In this document: positions 1 to 7,079 of the stretch, piece after piece
How the letters are laid out: each line of letters begins with the position of its first letter
How positions within the stretch are numbered: the stretch's first letter is position 1
NCBI GenBank assembly: GCA_947455845.1
Contig: CANGQE010000071.1
Span: 1 to 7,082, forward strand
Direction: 5' to 3'
Origin: Rickettsiales bacterium
GTDB taxonomy: Bacteria; Pseudomonadota; Alphaproteobacteria; Rickettsiales; UBA1997
Length of the DNA: 7,082 nt
Position numbers and translations under genes: made by a program
Notes under the pieces: model-generated
The model's database searches: none
What the model saw: only the letters and a program-made list of their open reading frames with translations
What the model was told of the DNA's origin: nothing

Positions 1-806
1 AATTTCAGGTGACTGACATTGCGGATGCAATGTTGTTGTCGCGGATTTTTTCTTACTTATTTTCACAAAATGTGGTGGCGGTTTTTACTTCTAATTCTTA
101 CCCGCGCGAGCTTTACAAAAATGGGTTGCAGCGTGAAAGTTTTTTGGAATTTGTCGACAAGGTTTTGTTGAAAAATTGTGAAGTTTTGTATTTGGATTCA
201 CCGACTGATTACCGCAGTAGGTACAGGCAAAACCTGACTAAAAGATATTTTGTTTCGAGTGAAAAAAATCGGGACGAGGTGAAGAAAATTATTCAGCATT
301 TGACTGAAGGTAAGAAGGCGAGTGCCAAAAAAATAATGGTGTGGGGGCGGGAGGTGAAGGTTAAGAGGGCTTTTGAAGTTCCGTCCGCAACACAGATCCT
401 GAAACAAATTCAGGATGACAGTAACTCTAAAACCTCCACGCGCCTTCATCCTGAACTTGTTTCAGGATCTATTCCCCAATCTCTAAAAATCGCCATTTTT
501 AATTTTGATGAATTGTGTCGCGTTGATTTTGCGGCGTCTGATTACCAGACAATTTGTAAAAATTTTGATTTAATTTTTTTGCTGAAGGTTCCGAAGCTGA
601 CTGAAGAAGACCGCAACGAGGCGAGGCGATTAGTGCTTTTCATTGACGAGGTTTACGAAAATAAAGTGGGCTTGATTGTGCTGGCAAAAACTAAAGCGGA
701 GAAGATTTACGAAAATGGGGTGGGGGCTGAGGCCTTCCACCGTACGGTTTCAAGGTTGAATGAGATTAAGTCGGATCATTACTGGAAGGGTAGTAAGGTT
801 AATTGA
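1..806 (+). CDS. zapE: AFG1/ZapE-family P-loop ATPase, C-terminal part (5' end outside the window)
   Basis: This is the C-terminal part of an AFG1/ZapE-type AAA+-like ATPase. The family is cytoplasmic in bacteria: E. coli ZapE acts at the division ring, and mitochondrial AFG1/LACE1 works in protein quality control. The reading frame is open from base 1. Bases 1-2 fit the end of a GAA codon, so the frame reads EFQVTDIADAM, the region just after the family's Walker B aspartate. The GTG at 9 is therefore an internal valine codon and not a start. Further family marks are a sensor-1-like TSN (87-95), PTDYR (201-215), the DELCR-like segment, NEARRLVLFIDEVYE, and the closing RTVSRLNEI. The Walker A half lies outside the window. 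Within the C-terminal domain about 27 codons come from a palindromic repeat (394-470), and the frame stays open through it. The gene ends at TGA 804-806. Family assignment is strong; a cell-division role is inferred only from homologues. Confidence 0.9.
   Translation, partial: FQVTDIADAMLLSRIFSYLFSQNVVAVFTSNSYPRELYKNGLQRESFLEFVDKVLLKNCEVLYLDSPTDYRSRYRQNLTKRYFVSSEKNRDEVKKIIQHLTEGKKASAKKIMVWGREVKVKRAFEVPSATQILKQIQDDSNSKTSTRLHPELVSGSIPQSLKIAIFNFDELCRVDFAASDYQTICKNFDLIFLLKVPKLTEEDRNEARRLVLFIDEVYENKVGLIVLAKTKAEKIYENGVGAEAFHRTVSRLNEIKSDHYWKGSKVN
394..470. repeat. Palindromic repeat element inserted in frame within the ATPase gene
   Basis: Two 25-base arms, 394-418 and 446-470, are inverted copies of each other with one mismatch (A408), separated by 27 bases. 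Each arm is itself a palindrome: ATCCTGAA (396-403) with TTCAGGAT (409-416), and ATCCTGAA (448-455) with TTCAGGAT (461-468), each around a 5-base loop. On the + strand the arms are translated as ILKQIQDD and HPELVSGS, peptide patterns I recognise from translated dispersed palindromes in other bacterial genomes. The insert falls between the GREVKVKRAFEVP strand and KIAIFNFDELCR, which are close together in ordinary family members. The gene stays in frame, so the element is probably tolerated as a surface loop, as described for Rickettsia palindromic elements. Membership in a named repeat family is not established here. Confidence 0.85.
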
Positions 807-994
807 GGGGAAGCCCTCTTTGACAATTGCTTTGCAATTGCAACTTACTCAAAAAATAAAAAAAACTTGTAAGTAAAAAGAGGGTGGATGCTTGCGTAGC
901 AAGCAGACGGGTGATTTGCCCGTCACTTGCGCATTTTAAATCACCCTTCTGCGGCTAAGGCGGCTCCCTCCCTCTTTTTCAAAGAGGGCTTTCC
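805..994. repeat. Composite block of nested inverted repeats between the ATPase gene and yraN
   Basis: No gene is convincing here. The outer arms AAGCCCTCTTTGA (811-823) and TCAAAGAGGGCTT (979-991) are perfect 13-base inverted copies. Inside lie CAATTGC-TTT-GCAATTG (824-840), ACTTAC/GTAAGT (843-848, 869-874), TGCTTGC-GTA-GCAAGCA (889-905), GACGGG/CCCGTC (906-911, 919-924), GGGTGATTT/AAATCACCC (909-917, 938-946), AAAAAGAGGG/CCCTCTTTTT (875-884, 970-979) and CCCTCTTT-TTC-AAAGAGGG (970-988). Several of these are mutually exclusive folds. A GAGGG-GAAG-CCCTC hairpin (805-818) overlaps the stop codon of the ATPase gene and is followed by only three T's, so it is at best a weak terminator. The outer arms resemble terminal inverted repeats, but I see no target-site duplication, so a mobile-element origin is unproven. 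Confidence 0.75.
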
Positions 995-1016
995 TAAAAC
1001 TAAACACCAAACCCAA

Positions 1017-1364
1017 ATGCCAAAAAAAACCTACCAATTCGGCCTTTTCGCTGAGAAAATTGCCATTCTTCTGCTCCGTCTTAAAGGATACCAAATCCTC
1101 AAATGGCGTTACAAATCTTACTACGGTGAAATCGACATTGTCGCAAAAAAGTCCCGCGTAATTATTTTTGTCGAAGTTAAAGCCCGCAGTAAAAAAACTT
1201 TAATCGAGGAAGTTTTAACCACGCGTCAAATCTTCCGCATTAAAAAATCGGCGGAGTTTTTTATTTCGCAAAACAGCCGCTTTCAAGATCACGACTTGCG
1301 TTTTGACTTCATTGAAATTACTAAATTTCGTCTTCCTAAACATTACCTCAATTTCATAAGTTGA
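1017..1364 (+). CDS. yraN: YraN/UPF0102-family nuclease-fold protein
   Basis: This encodes a 115-residue protein of the UPF0102 (YraN) family, a restriction-endonuclease-like fold whose cellular role is not firmly known; a part in DNA processing is usually assumed. Seen in sequence, numbered from ATG 1017: the N-terminal helix FGLFAEKIAILLLRLKGYQIL (8-28), the GEID motif (37-40) and FVEVKAR (51-57). The likely catalytic set is E13, D40, E53 and K55, the PD-(D/E)XK pattern. The length suits the family. An in-frame TTG at 927 would add 30 residues, but those codons lie in the upstream repeat block and match nothing in the family, so ATG 1017 is preferred. There is no Shine-Dalgarno sequence before it. 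It ends 62 bases before infC. The third codon positions favour C and T, unlike the G/T preference of the ATPase gene. Confidence 0.88.
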   Translation: MPKKTYQFGLFAEKIAILLLRLKGYQILKWRYKSYYGEIDIVAKKSRVIIFVEVKARSKKTLIEEVLTTRQIFRIKKSAEFFISQNSRFQDHDLRFDFIEITKFRLPKHYLNFIS

Positions 1365-1426
1365 ATTTTACCTGAGCGCTTTTAGTTTGCTCTGGTTCCA
1401 TCCTTTTAACAATTTTAAAAAAATAC

Positions 1427-1969
1427 GTGAGACCAATCAGATCGCAGCAACAACCAGCTACTTCAAATAACCCTTTCAAGATTAACGATCAAATTAAGGC
1501 TAAGGAAATTCGCCTTATTGATCATGAGGGGAAAATGTTCGGAGTAACCACGGTTACGGAAGGCATTAGAATGGCTCAGGAAGTCGATCTAGACTTGATT
1601 GAAGTGTCACCAAATGCTGAACCGCCGGTTTGCAAAATTGCTAATTTTGGCAAGATGAAATACGAAATTCAGAAAAAAGCTGCGGATGCTAAGAAGAAGC
1701 AAAAGGTTGTTGAAGTCAAAGAAGTCAAGATGTCGATCAATATTGGGAAGGGTGATTTTGACACTAAAATTAGACACACAAAAGAATTTATTGAAAAAGG
1801 TAACAAGGTTAAAATCAGCATCAGGATGAGAGGTCGTGAGATTACTCACCGTGATCTTGCTGAAAAAATGATGGTGGATATTTTAAGAGAGACTGATGAA
1901 TACGCTAAGCCAGAGGTCAATCCTAGGCTGGAAGGAATGCAAATGGTTGTAACCCTCATTAAGAAATAA
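1427..1969 (+). CDS. infC: Translation initiation factor IF-3
   Basis: IF-3 binds the 30S ribosomal subunit, keeps it free of 50S and checks the start codon and initiator tRNA. The 180 residues match the E. coli length. The N-terminal domain runs from about residue 16 (FKINDQIKAKEIRLID) to about 80 and includes LIEVSPNAEPPVCKI and the signature-like KIANFGKMKYE (70-80). A lysine-rich helical linker (about 81-105) joins it to the C-terminal domain, which holds KIRHTKEFIEKG, IRMRGREITHRDLAEKM (132-148, with the RGRE core at 135-138) and a final MQMVVTLIKK. The start is GTG at 1427; upstream in-frame codons are lysine and tyrosine codons that add nothing family-like. No Shine-Dalgarno sequence is visible in the A-rich leader. 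Many bacteria continue with rpmI-rplT; here the next gene, 18 bases on, is glutamate dehydrogenase. Confidence 0.97.
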   Translation: MRPIRSQQQPATSNNPFKINDQIKAKEIRLIDHEGKMFGVTTVTEGIRMAQEVDLDLIEVSPNAEPPVCKIANFGKMKYEIQKKAADAKKKQKVVEVKEVKMSINIGKGDFDTKIRHTKEFIEKGNKVKISIRMRGREITHRDLAEKMMVDILRETDEYAKPEVNPRLEGMQMVVTLIKK

Positions 1970-1987
1970 AATAATTTTTTAAAATTT

Positions 1988-4900
1988 ATGCAAAAAATGC
2001 AGAGTTTAATCGAGCAAATAATCGATTTTTCGCAAAAGAAAAAACATCTTCTTGGATTTGACAAAAAAGACTTCGTCGATTTTGTCAAAAACTTCTACTC
2101 TGAAAGTCAAGGACACGACTTCATCAATTATTCTACGGAAGATTTGTACAATGCCGCGCTACTTAGTTTCGAGTTTTTTTCGGTAAGAAAAGCTACGGAA
2201 TTTAAGGTTAGAATTTGCAATCCGACCATTGAAAAAAATGGTTTTGAATCAATCCACACTTTCCTCGACATCGCCAATAACGACATGCCGTTCCTTGTGG
2301 ATTCGACGGTGGCTTATTTGGACAAATACGGCATTAGAGTAAAAAATATTATTCACCCGATTTACTCGGTGAGCCGCGATAAAAATGGTAAATTAGAAGA
2401 AGTTTCTTCAACCAAAAATTCTAAACAAGAATCAGTAATCCAACTTCATTTAGACAAAATCACTTCAGCTTCCGACATTAAAATGTTGGAGGAAAATATT
2501 GGTAAAATTCTGCAAAATGTCGCGCTAGTGGTTTCTGATTGGAAATCAATGATGGAGCTTGCCCAAAAGGCCGGAGAGCAAATTGGCAATGCTAAAAAAA
2601 CCAAAAAAGAAATTGAAGAAATCAAAGAATTTATTTCTTGGATGAATAGCGGTAACTTTATTCTTTTAGGCGCTAAAGAATTCGACATTAAAGAAGTTAA
2701 GAAAAATGAATGCCGTCTTGAAGAAGTTGCAAATTCCGGCTTTGGTATTTTCCGTTCTGAGCACGAAGATTTTCGCCCTGAAGTACAAAATACGTCATTT
2801 GAAGAAGTTACCGACTCAGTGGCCAATCCTTACGTAATTGAAGTTTTAAAATCACGCTACCGTTCTCGCATTCACAAAATTTCTAATGCGGAAAGAATTC
2901 GCATTCAAAAAATTTCTGCTGACGGCAAAGTAATGGGAGAATTCAGGTTTGTCGGTCTTTTTACCTCTTCAGCTTACAATGAAAGCACCAATTCCATTCC
3001 GCTAATCCGTGGCAAAATCGCCCAAGTTATTTCTGATTCAGGTTACATTAAAGGCAGCCACAATTACAAAGAATTGGTTTCGGTTTTAGAATCTTACCCG
3101 CGCGACGAACTTTTCCAAATCAGCCCACAAGATTTACTTAAAAATGCTACGGGAATTGTGGCAATTTGCGGCCGTTCTCAAGTTCGATTTTTTGCCCGCA
3201 AAGATAAATTTAACCGCTTTGTTAGTTGCTTAATTTTCACGCCACGCGACCGCAGCAATTCTGAATTACGCGACAAAATAAAAGAATATTTGTCGGAAAT
3301 TTATCAAGGTGAAGTTGCCGACTCTTTCGTACAAATTACCGATTCTAATTTAATCAGATTCCACGTCATTGTTCGCGTTGTTAATAAAGTCATTCCTGAA
3401 GTGAATGAAGTAGCAGTAGAAAATGAACTTACTAAAATGACCCGCGTTTGGAGCGACGATTTGCTTGAAGCGGTAATGGCTAAGTTTGACGACGAACAAC
3501 GTATTTCACTTTGCGCCAAATACAAAAATGCTTTCTCGGTTAGTTACGTTAACCGCTTCGATCCGAAGCGTGCGGCCATTGATATTTCAAGGGTGGAAGA
3601 ATGTTTGGCAAAAGATTCGGCTTTGTTTAATCTTTACAAATCTTCCGATTCACTTCCAGAAGATGTCAGCGAATTAAAAATTTACAGTCCGAAAAAAGAA
3701 TTAATTCTTTCGGAAATAATGCCGATTCTTGAAAGTTTCGGTTTCAACGTGATTCAAGAGCACACCTACGTAGTCAATGTTGAAGAAGATGAAAAAGTTA
3801 GATCAAAAACCAAAGTTTGGATTCACTATTTCCACTTAAATCTAAGCAAATCAGGTCACAAATTTTCTGAAAAAACTAAGTTAAATTTTGAAAAAACGGT
3901 TTCTTTAATTTGGAAAGAAGTGGCGCAAGTTGGTTTCCTAAACCGCTTGGTAGTTTCAGCAGATTTAAACTGGAAACAAGTTTACTTACTGCACGCTTAC
4001 ACTAGATATCTTTACCAAACTGATTTCCGTTACAGCCAGCAATACGTAGCTGACGTGCTGGTTAAATATTCTGATTTAGCCAGACTCTTGGTTGAATTAT
4101 TCGAAGCGAAATTCGAAACATTCTCCAAAATTGACTTGGCGGAAAGACAGAAAAAAGTCGACAAAATTTCGGCCAGAATCAAAGAAGGTTTGAACCAAGT
4201 TAAAGACATTATTGAAGACGCAATCATTAGAAGAATATTCGGTGTAATTAAAGCTACACTACGCACCAACTACTACCAATCAGCCAAAGACGGCGGTTTC
4301 AAAGGTTATTTGTCACTTAAATTTGATTGTAAAAAAGTTCCTGAACTACCTTTGCCTTTGCCGCATGTGGAAATTTTTGTTTATTCTTCAAGAGTTGAAG
4401 CGATTCACTTAAGAGGTGGCAAAGTTGCGCGCGGTGGTTTGCGTTGGTCGGATCGCCAAGAAGATTTCAGAACTGAAGTTTTGGGCTTAATGAAAGCGCA
4501 AATGACTAAAAATGCGGTGATTGTACCGGTAGGTTCTAAAGGTGGTTTTGTGGTTAAACGTAGCACCACAGGATTGAACCGTGACGAAATTCAGAAAGAA
4601 GGCATTGAATGCTACAAAACATTCTTGCGCGGCTTGTTAGACGTTACCGACAATGTCGTAAATAATAAAATCGAACATCCGCACAACGTAATAATGCACG
4701 ACGCTTCTGATCCTTATTTGGTAGTAGCGGCTGACAAAGGAACGGCAACTTTCTCCGACATCGCCAACTCAATTTCCGCCGAATATAATTTCTGGTTAGG
4801 GGATGCTTTTGCGTCGGGTGGTTCAGTTGGTTACGACCACAAGAAAATGGGAATCACTGCCAAAGGTGGTTGGATTTCAGTAATGCGCCACTTCCGCGAA

Positions 4901-6826
4901 ATGGGAATTGACACCCAAACTCAAGATTTCACTTGTGCCGGAATCGGCGATTTAGCGGGTGACGTTTTTGGTAACGGAATGTTACTTTCAAAACACATCA
5001 AGCTAGTTGCGGCCTTCAACCACATGCATATTTTCCTCGATCCGAAGCCGGATGCAGCAAAATCTTTTGTTGAGCGTGAACGCATGTTTAACTTACCGCG
5101 TTCAACTTGGATGGATTACGACGCCTCTTTAATTTCTAAGGGCGGCGGCATTTTTGAAAGAGCGGCTAAATCAATTAAAATTTCTCGCGAAATCAAAGAA
5201 GTTTTAAAAATTGAAGAAGACGAATTAACGCCAACTGAATTAATGAGAGCCATTTTAAAAGCTCCTGTCGATTTACTTTGGAATGGTGGAATCGGTACTT
5301 ACGTAAAAGCAATTGACGAATCCAACCAAGAAGTTGGCGACCGCGCCAATGATGCTTTGCGGATTAACGGTAGTGAGTTGCGCTGCAAAGTAGTGGGCGA
5401 AGGTGGTAATTTAGGTTTCACTCAAAAGGGACGCGTTGAATACGCTTTGACGGGTGGCTCAATTAACACTGACGCAATGGATAACTCGGCCGGTGTTGAT
5501 TGCTCGGATCACGAAGTGAATATTAAAATTGCTCTTACTTCGGCGCTACGTAGCAAAAAAATTACTCTTGAGGAAAGAAATAAATTCCTTGAGTCAATGA
5601 CTGACGAAGTATCTCATCTAGTTTTAAGCGACAACCGTTTGCAAACTCAGGCTATTTCAATTGCTTCTTTTCAAGGAATTTCTGCTCTTGGCGATCAGTC
5701 GCAATTTTTGGATAAGTTGGAAAAATCAGGATTCCTCAATCGCAAAATTGAGTTTTTACCTTCCAGAAAAGAAATTGACAAAAGACAAATCGATAAAATA
5801 GGTCTTACTCGCCCAGAGCTTTGCGTGATGTTAGCCTATTCTAAAATGGATATTTACAATCACGTTTTAGCTTCAAGTTTGGTTAAGGATAAATATTTTG
5901 AACAGGAATTATTCTCTTATTTCCCGAAAGCGATGCAGGAACAATTCGCTGACGAAATTTCCAATCACCAACTTAGAAATGAAATAATCGCTACACAGAT
6001 TACTAATTTCGTGGTGAATAGAATTGGCATTACCTTCATTAACCAAATCTGTCAGGACAGTGGATTTGGCGTTGCCGACGTGGTGAAAAGTTTCATTATT
6101 GCCTGTGATTCTTTCAGACTTCGTGAAGTTTGGGAAGAGATTGAAGGTTTTGACGGCAAGATTGCTTCGCACATTCAAATGCCAATGTTTTTAAGCGCTA
6201 ATAAGTTGCTGGAAAGATCGGTAATGTGGTTGTTGCGTAATCAATCGAAGGGTCACGTTTCTTCAATTGTGACGCGCTTCAGAAAAATTGCTGACGAATT
6301 GTCTGGTGTTTTGTCGCAAGTATTGGCGCAAGCATCAAGAGAATCATTCGAAAGAAAAATTGAGCGCTACCATTTAAATAATGTGAACCGTAAATTGGCT
6401 GGCAAAATTGCGGCAATGGATCCCGTAGCTTCAGCTTTTGACATTGCAGAAATTTCCGCAGCGTCAAACTTTGATTTAAAAACAATTGCCAAAATTTATT
6501 TTGCAGTTGGAACTAGATTCTCGCTAAAATTGCTCCGCAGTAAAGTTTCTAAATTAACTCTAGAAAACCACTGGCAGAAGCTTTCAAGCAAGACAATTCT
6601 GGAAGATCTTTATTCTTACCAGATGCGAATTGCCAAGCGCATTGTTGATTACAGTTGTAACGACAAAAACTTCTGCGAAAGCAACTCTCTAGACAATTGG
6701 ATTAAATCCGTCGACTTCTTAGTTGAGCGTTACGACGGCTTTATTTCTGAGTTAAAAGTACAACCAAATCCTGATTTAGCGGTGTTTATTGTGGCGCTGA
6801 ATCGGTTGAAACCTCTAGTTAATTAA
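1988..6826 (+). CDS. gdhB: NAD-specific glutamate dehydrogenase, large (about 180 kDa) type
   Basis: This 1,612-residue enzyme oxidatively deaminates glutamate to 2-oxoglutarate and ammonia with NAD+, feeding amino-acid carbon into the TCA cycle. Its length is normal for the large bacterial class (Bac_GDH). The N-terminal half holds ACT-like regulatory regions, including NNDMPFLVDSTVAYLD (97-112) and MNSGNFILLGAKEFD (219-233). The catalytic core starts near 800: ARGGLRWSDR (814-823), EVLGLMKAQMTKNAV, then PVGSKGGF, where K851 matches the catalytic lysine of GGAKGG in smaller dehydrogenases (inferred). ADKGTA (915-920), GGSVGYDHKKMG (944-955), a Rossmann-like GIGDLAGDVFGNGM (985-998), DPKPD (1018-1022), SKGGGIF (1050-1056), WNGGIGTY (1098-1105), VVGEGGNLG (1135-1143) and DNSAGVDCSDHEVN (1165-1178) follow, then a helical C-terminal region. 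There is no frameshift or missing motif. ATG 1988 is used; ATG 1997 is an equally possible start. The symbol follows Pseudomonas usage; Caulobacter calls it gdhZ. Confidence 0.97.
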   Translation: MQKMQSLIEQIIDFSQKKKHLLGFDKKDFVDFVKNFYSESQGHDFINYSTEDLYNAALLSFEFFSVRKATEFKVRICNPTIEKNGFESIHTFLDIANNDMPFLVDSTVAYLDKYGIRVKNIIHPIYSVSRDKNGKLEEVSSTKNSKQESVIQLHLDKITSASDIKMLEENIGKILQNVALVVSDWKSMMELAQKAGEQIGNAKKTKKEIEEIKEFISWMNSGNFILLGAKEFDIKEVKKNECRLEEVANSGFGIFRSEHEDFRPEVQNTSFEEVTDSVANPYVIEVLKSRYRSRIHKISNAERIRIQKISADGKVMGEFRFVGLFTSSAYNESTNSIPLIRGKIAQVISDSGYIKGSHNYKELVSVLESYPRDELFQISPQDLLKNATGIVAICGRSQVRFFARKDKFNRFVSCLIFTPRDRSNSELRDKIKEYLSEIYQGEVADSFVQITDSNLIRFHVIVRVVNKVIPEVNEVAVENELTKMTRVWSDDLLEAVMAKFDDEQRISLCAKYKNAFSVSYVNRFDPKRAAIDISRVEECLAKDSALFNLYKSSDSLPEDVSELKIYSPKKELILSEIMPILESFGFNVIQEHTYVVNVEEDEKVRSKTKVWIHYFHLNLSKSGHKFSEKTKLNFEKTVSLIWKEVAQVGFLNRLVVSADLNWKQVYLLHAYTRYLYQTDFRYSQQYVADVLVKYSDLARLLVELFEAKFETFSKIDLAERQKKVDKISARIKEGLNQVKDIIEDAIIRRIFGVIKATLRTNYYQSAKDGGFKGYLSLKFDCKKVPELPLPLPHVEIFVYSSRVEAIHLRGGKVARGGLRWSDRQEDFRTEVLGLMKAQMTKNAVIVPVGSKGGFVVKRSTTGLNRDEIQKEGIECYKTFLRGLLDVTDNVVNNKIEHPHNVIMHDASDPYLVVAADKGTATFSDIANSISAEYNFWLGDAFASGGSVGYDHKKMGITAKGGWISVMRHFREMGIDTQTQDFTCAGIGDLAGDVFGNGMLLSKHIKLVAAFNHMHIFLDPKPDAAKSFVERERMFNLPRSTWMDYDASLISKGGGIFERAAKSIKISREIKEVLKIEEDELTPTELMRAILKAPVDLLWNGGIGTYVKAIDESNQEVGDRANDALRINGSELRCKVVGEGGNLGFTQKGRVEYALTGGSINTDAMDNSAGVDCSDHEVNIKIALTSALRSKKITLEERNKFLESMTDEVSHLVLSDNRLQTQAISIASFQGISALGDQSQFLDKLEKSGFLNRKIEFLPSRKEIDKRQIDKIGLTRPELCVMLAYSKMDIYNHVLASSLVKDKYFEQELFSYFPKAMQEQFADEISNHQLRNEIIATQITNFVVNRIGITFINQICQDSGFGVADVVKSFIIACDSFRLREVWEEIEGFDGKIASHIQMPMFLSANKLLERSVMWLLRNQSKGHVSSIVTRFRKIADELSGVLSQVLAQASRESFERKIERYHLNNVNRKLAGKIAAMDPVASAFDIAEISAASNFDLKTIAKIYFAVGTRFSLKLLRSKVSKLTLENHWQKLSSKTILEDLYSYQMRIAKRIVDYSCNDKNFCESNSLDNWIKSVDFLVERYDGFISELKVQPNPDLAVFIVALNRLKPLVN

Positions 6827-6900
6827 CAGTTAGCAATTAACAATTAACAGTTGGTCTAAAACTGTTAACCGATAAATGTTAATTGATAATTAACTCTCCC
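6827..6900. repeat. AT-rich spacer of direct and inverted repeats after the dehydrogenase gene
   Basis: This short gap is built from variants of one motif. AATTAACAGTT occurs at 6821-6831 (overlapping the stop codon) and again at 6842-6852. CAATTAA is repeated in tandem at 6834-6840 and 6841-6847, and its reverse complement TTAATTG lies at 6879-6885. TTAACAGTT (6844-6852) pairs with AACTGTTAA (6860-6868) around a 7-base loop. The hairpin could mark the 3' end of the dehydrogenase transcript, but it is AT-rich and has no T-run, so I do not call it a terminator. A promoter for the downstream tRNA may also lie here, but I cannot point to clear -35 and -10 boxes. Confidence 0.65.
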
Positions 6901-6986
6901 GCGGTCGTGGCGGAACGGTATACGCGCAACGTTGAGGTCGTTGTGGGGTAACACCCGTGGAAGTTCAAATCTTCTCGACCGCACCA
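6901..6986 (+). tRNA. tRNA-Leu (anticodon GAG)
   Basis: A full class II tRNA folds here. The acceptor stem GCGGTCG (6901-6907) pairs with CGACCGC (6976-6982), with discriminator A6983 and encoded CCA at 6984-6986. The D stem is GCG/CGC. The anticodon stem CAACG (6927-6931) pairs with CGTTG (6939-6943) around the loop TTGAGGT, giving anticodon GAG at 6934-6936, which reads CUC and CUU leucine codons. The long variable arm has a GGGT-AAC-ACCC stem (6946-6956). The T stem GGAAG pairs with CTTCT around TTCAAAT (6964-6970). The anticodon arm closely resembles E. coli tRNA-Leu(GAG). Nothing suggests it is a pseudogene. Confidence 0.95.
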
Positions 6987-7038
6987 TCCGCTTTCGCTGG
7001 CGCTACAGCGCGATTGGTTCAATCGGGCTTTAACGCTA
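6985..7038. repeat. Imperfect stem-loop element abutting the tRNA 3' end
   Basis: CATCC (6985-6989), which includes the last two bases of the tRNA CCA, pairs with GGATG (7034-7038). The stem continues with CTTTCGCTGGCG (6991-7002) against CGCTAGCGAGGG (7024-7035 region), a match broken only at positions that would be G-U pairs in RNA. Inside is a perfect CGATTG-GTT-CAATCG hairpin (7011-7025). The structure is not followed by a T-run, so it is not a typical intrinsic terminator. It may be a dispersed palindromic repeat or a processing structure; the sequence alone does not decide. Confidence 0.5.
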
Positions 7039-7064
7039 GCGAGGGATGTAAAATTTGTTCTCTT

Positions 7065-7079
7065 CCAGCAACCCGCTGG
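7065..7079. other. Small GC-rich hairpin at the window edge
   Basis: CCAGC (7065-7069) and GCTGG (7075-7079) form a 5-base-pair hairpin around a 5-base loop, three bases from the right edge. It may be part of a larger structure or gene that continues outside the window. Nothing more can be said; the stretch from 7039 to 7082 shows no start of a recognisable gene. Confidence 0.25.

Noticed and set aside
9..11. GTG as the start codon of the first gene
   Set aside because: The codons before it (EFQ) continue the conserved family motif, so the gene enters from outside the window and this is an internal valine.
198..449. Minus-strand open frame giving a peptide with ILNLFQDL
   Set aside because: It lies antisense to the conserved ATPase coding sequence; the familiar-looking peptide comes only from reading the palindromic repeat on the other strand.
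824..840. CAATTGC-TTT-GCAATTG hairpin as an intrinsic terminator
   Set aside because: It is AT-rich and not followed by a T-run on either strand.
805..1000. CRISPR array
   Set aside because: The repeats are inverted and of different sequence, with no regular direct repeats or equal-length spacers.
1365..1426. Promoter for infC in the gap after yraN
   Set aside because: I could not find a -35 and -10 pair with proper spacing that stands out from the AT-rich background.
1607..2088. Two minus-strand open frames of 80 codons opposite infC and the start of the dehydrogenase gene
   Set aside because: Both are antisense to strongly conserved coding sequence, are low-complexity, and resemble no known family.
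2446..6485. Several short open frames inside the dehydrogenase gene on both strands
   Set aside because: The dehydrogenase frame is intact and conserved across its whole length; these are shadows in other frames.
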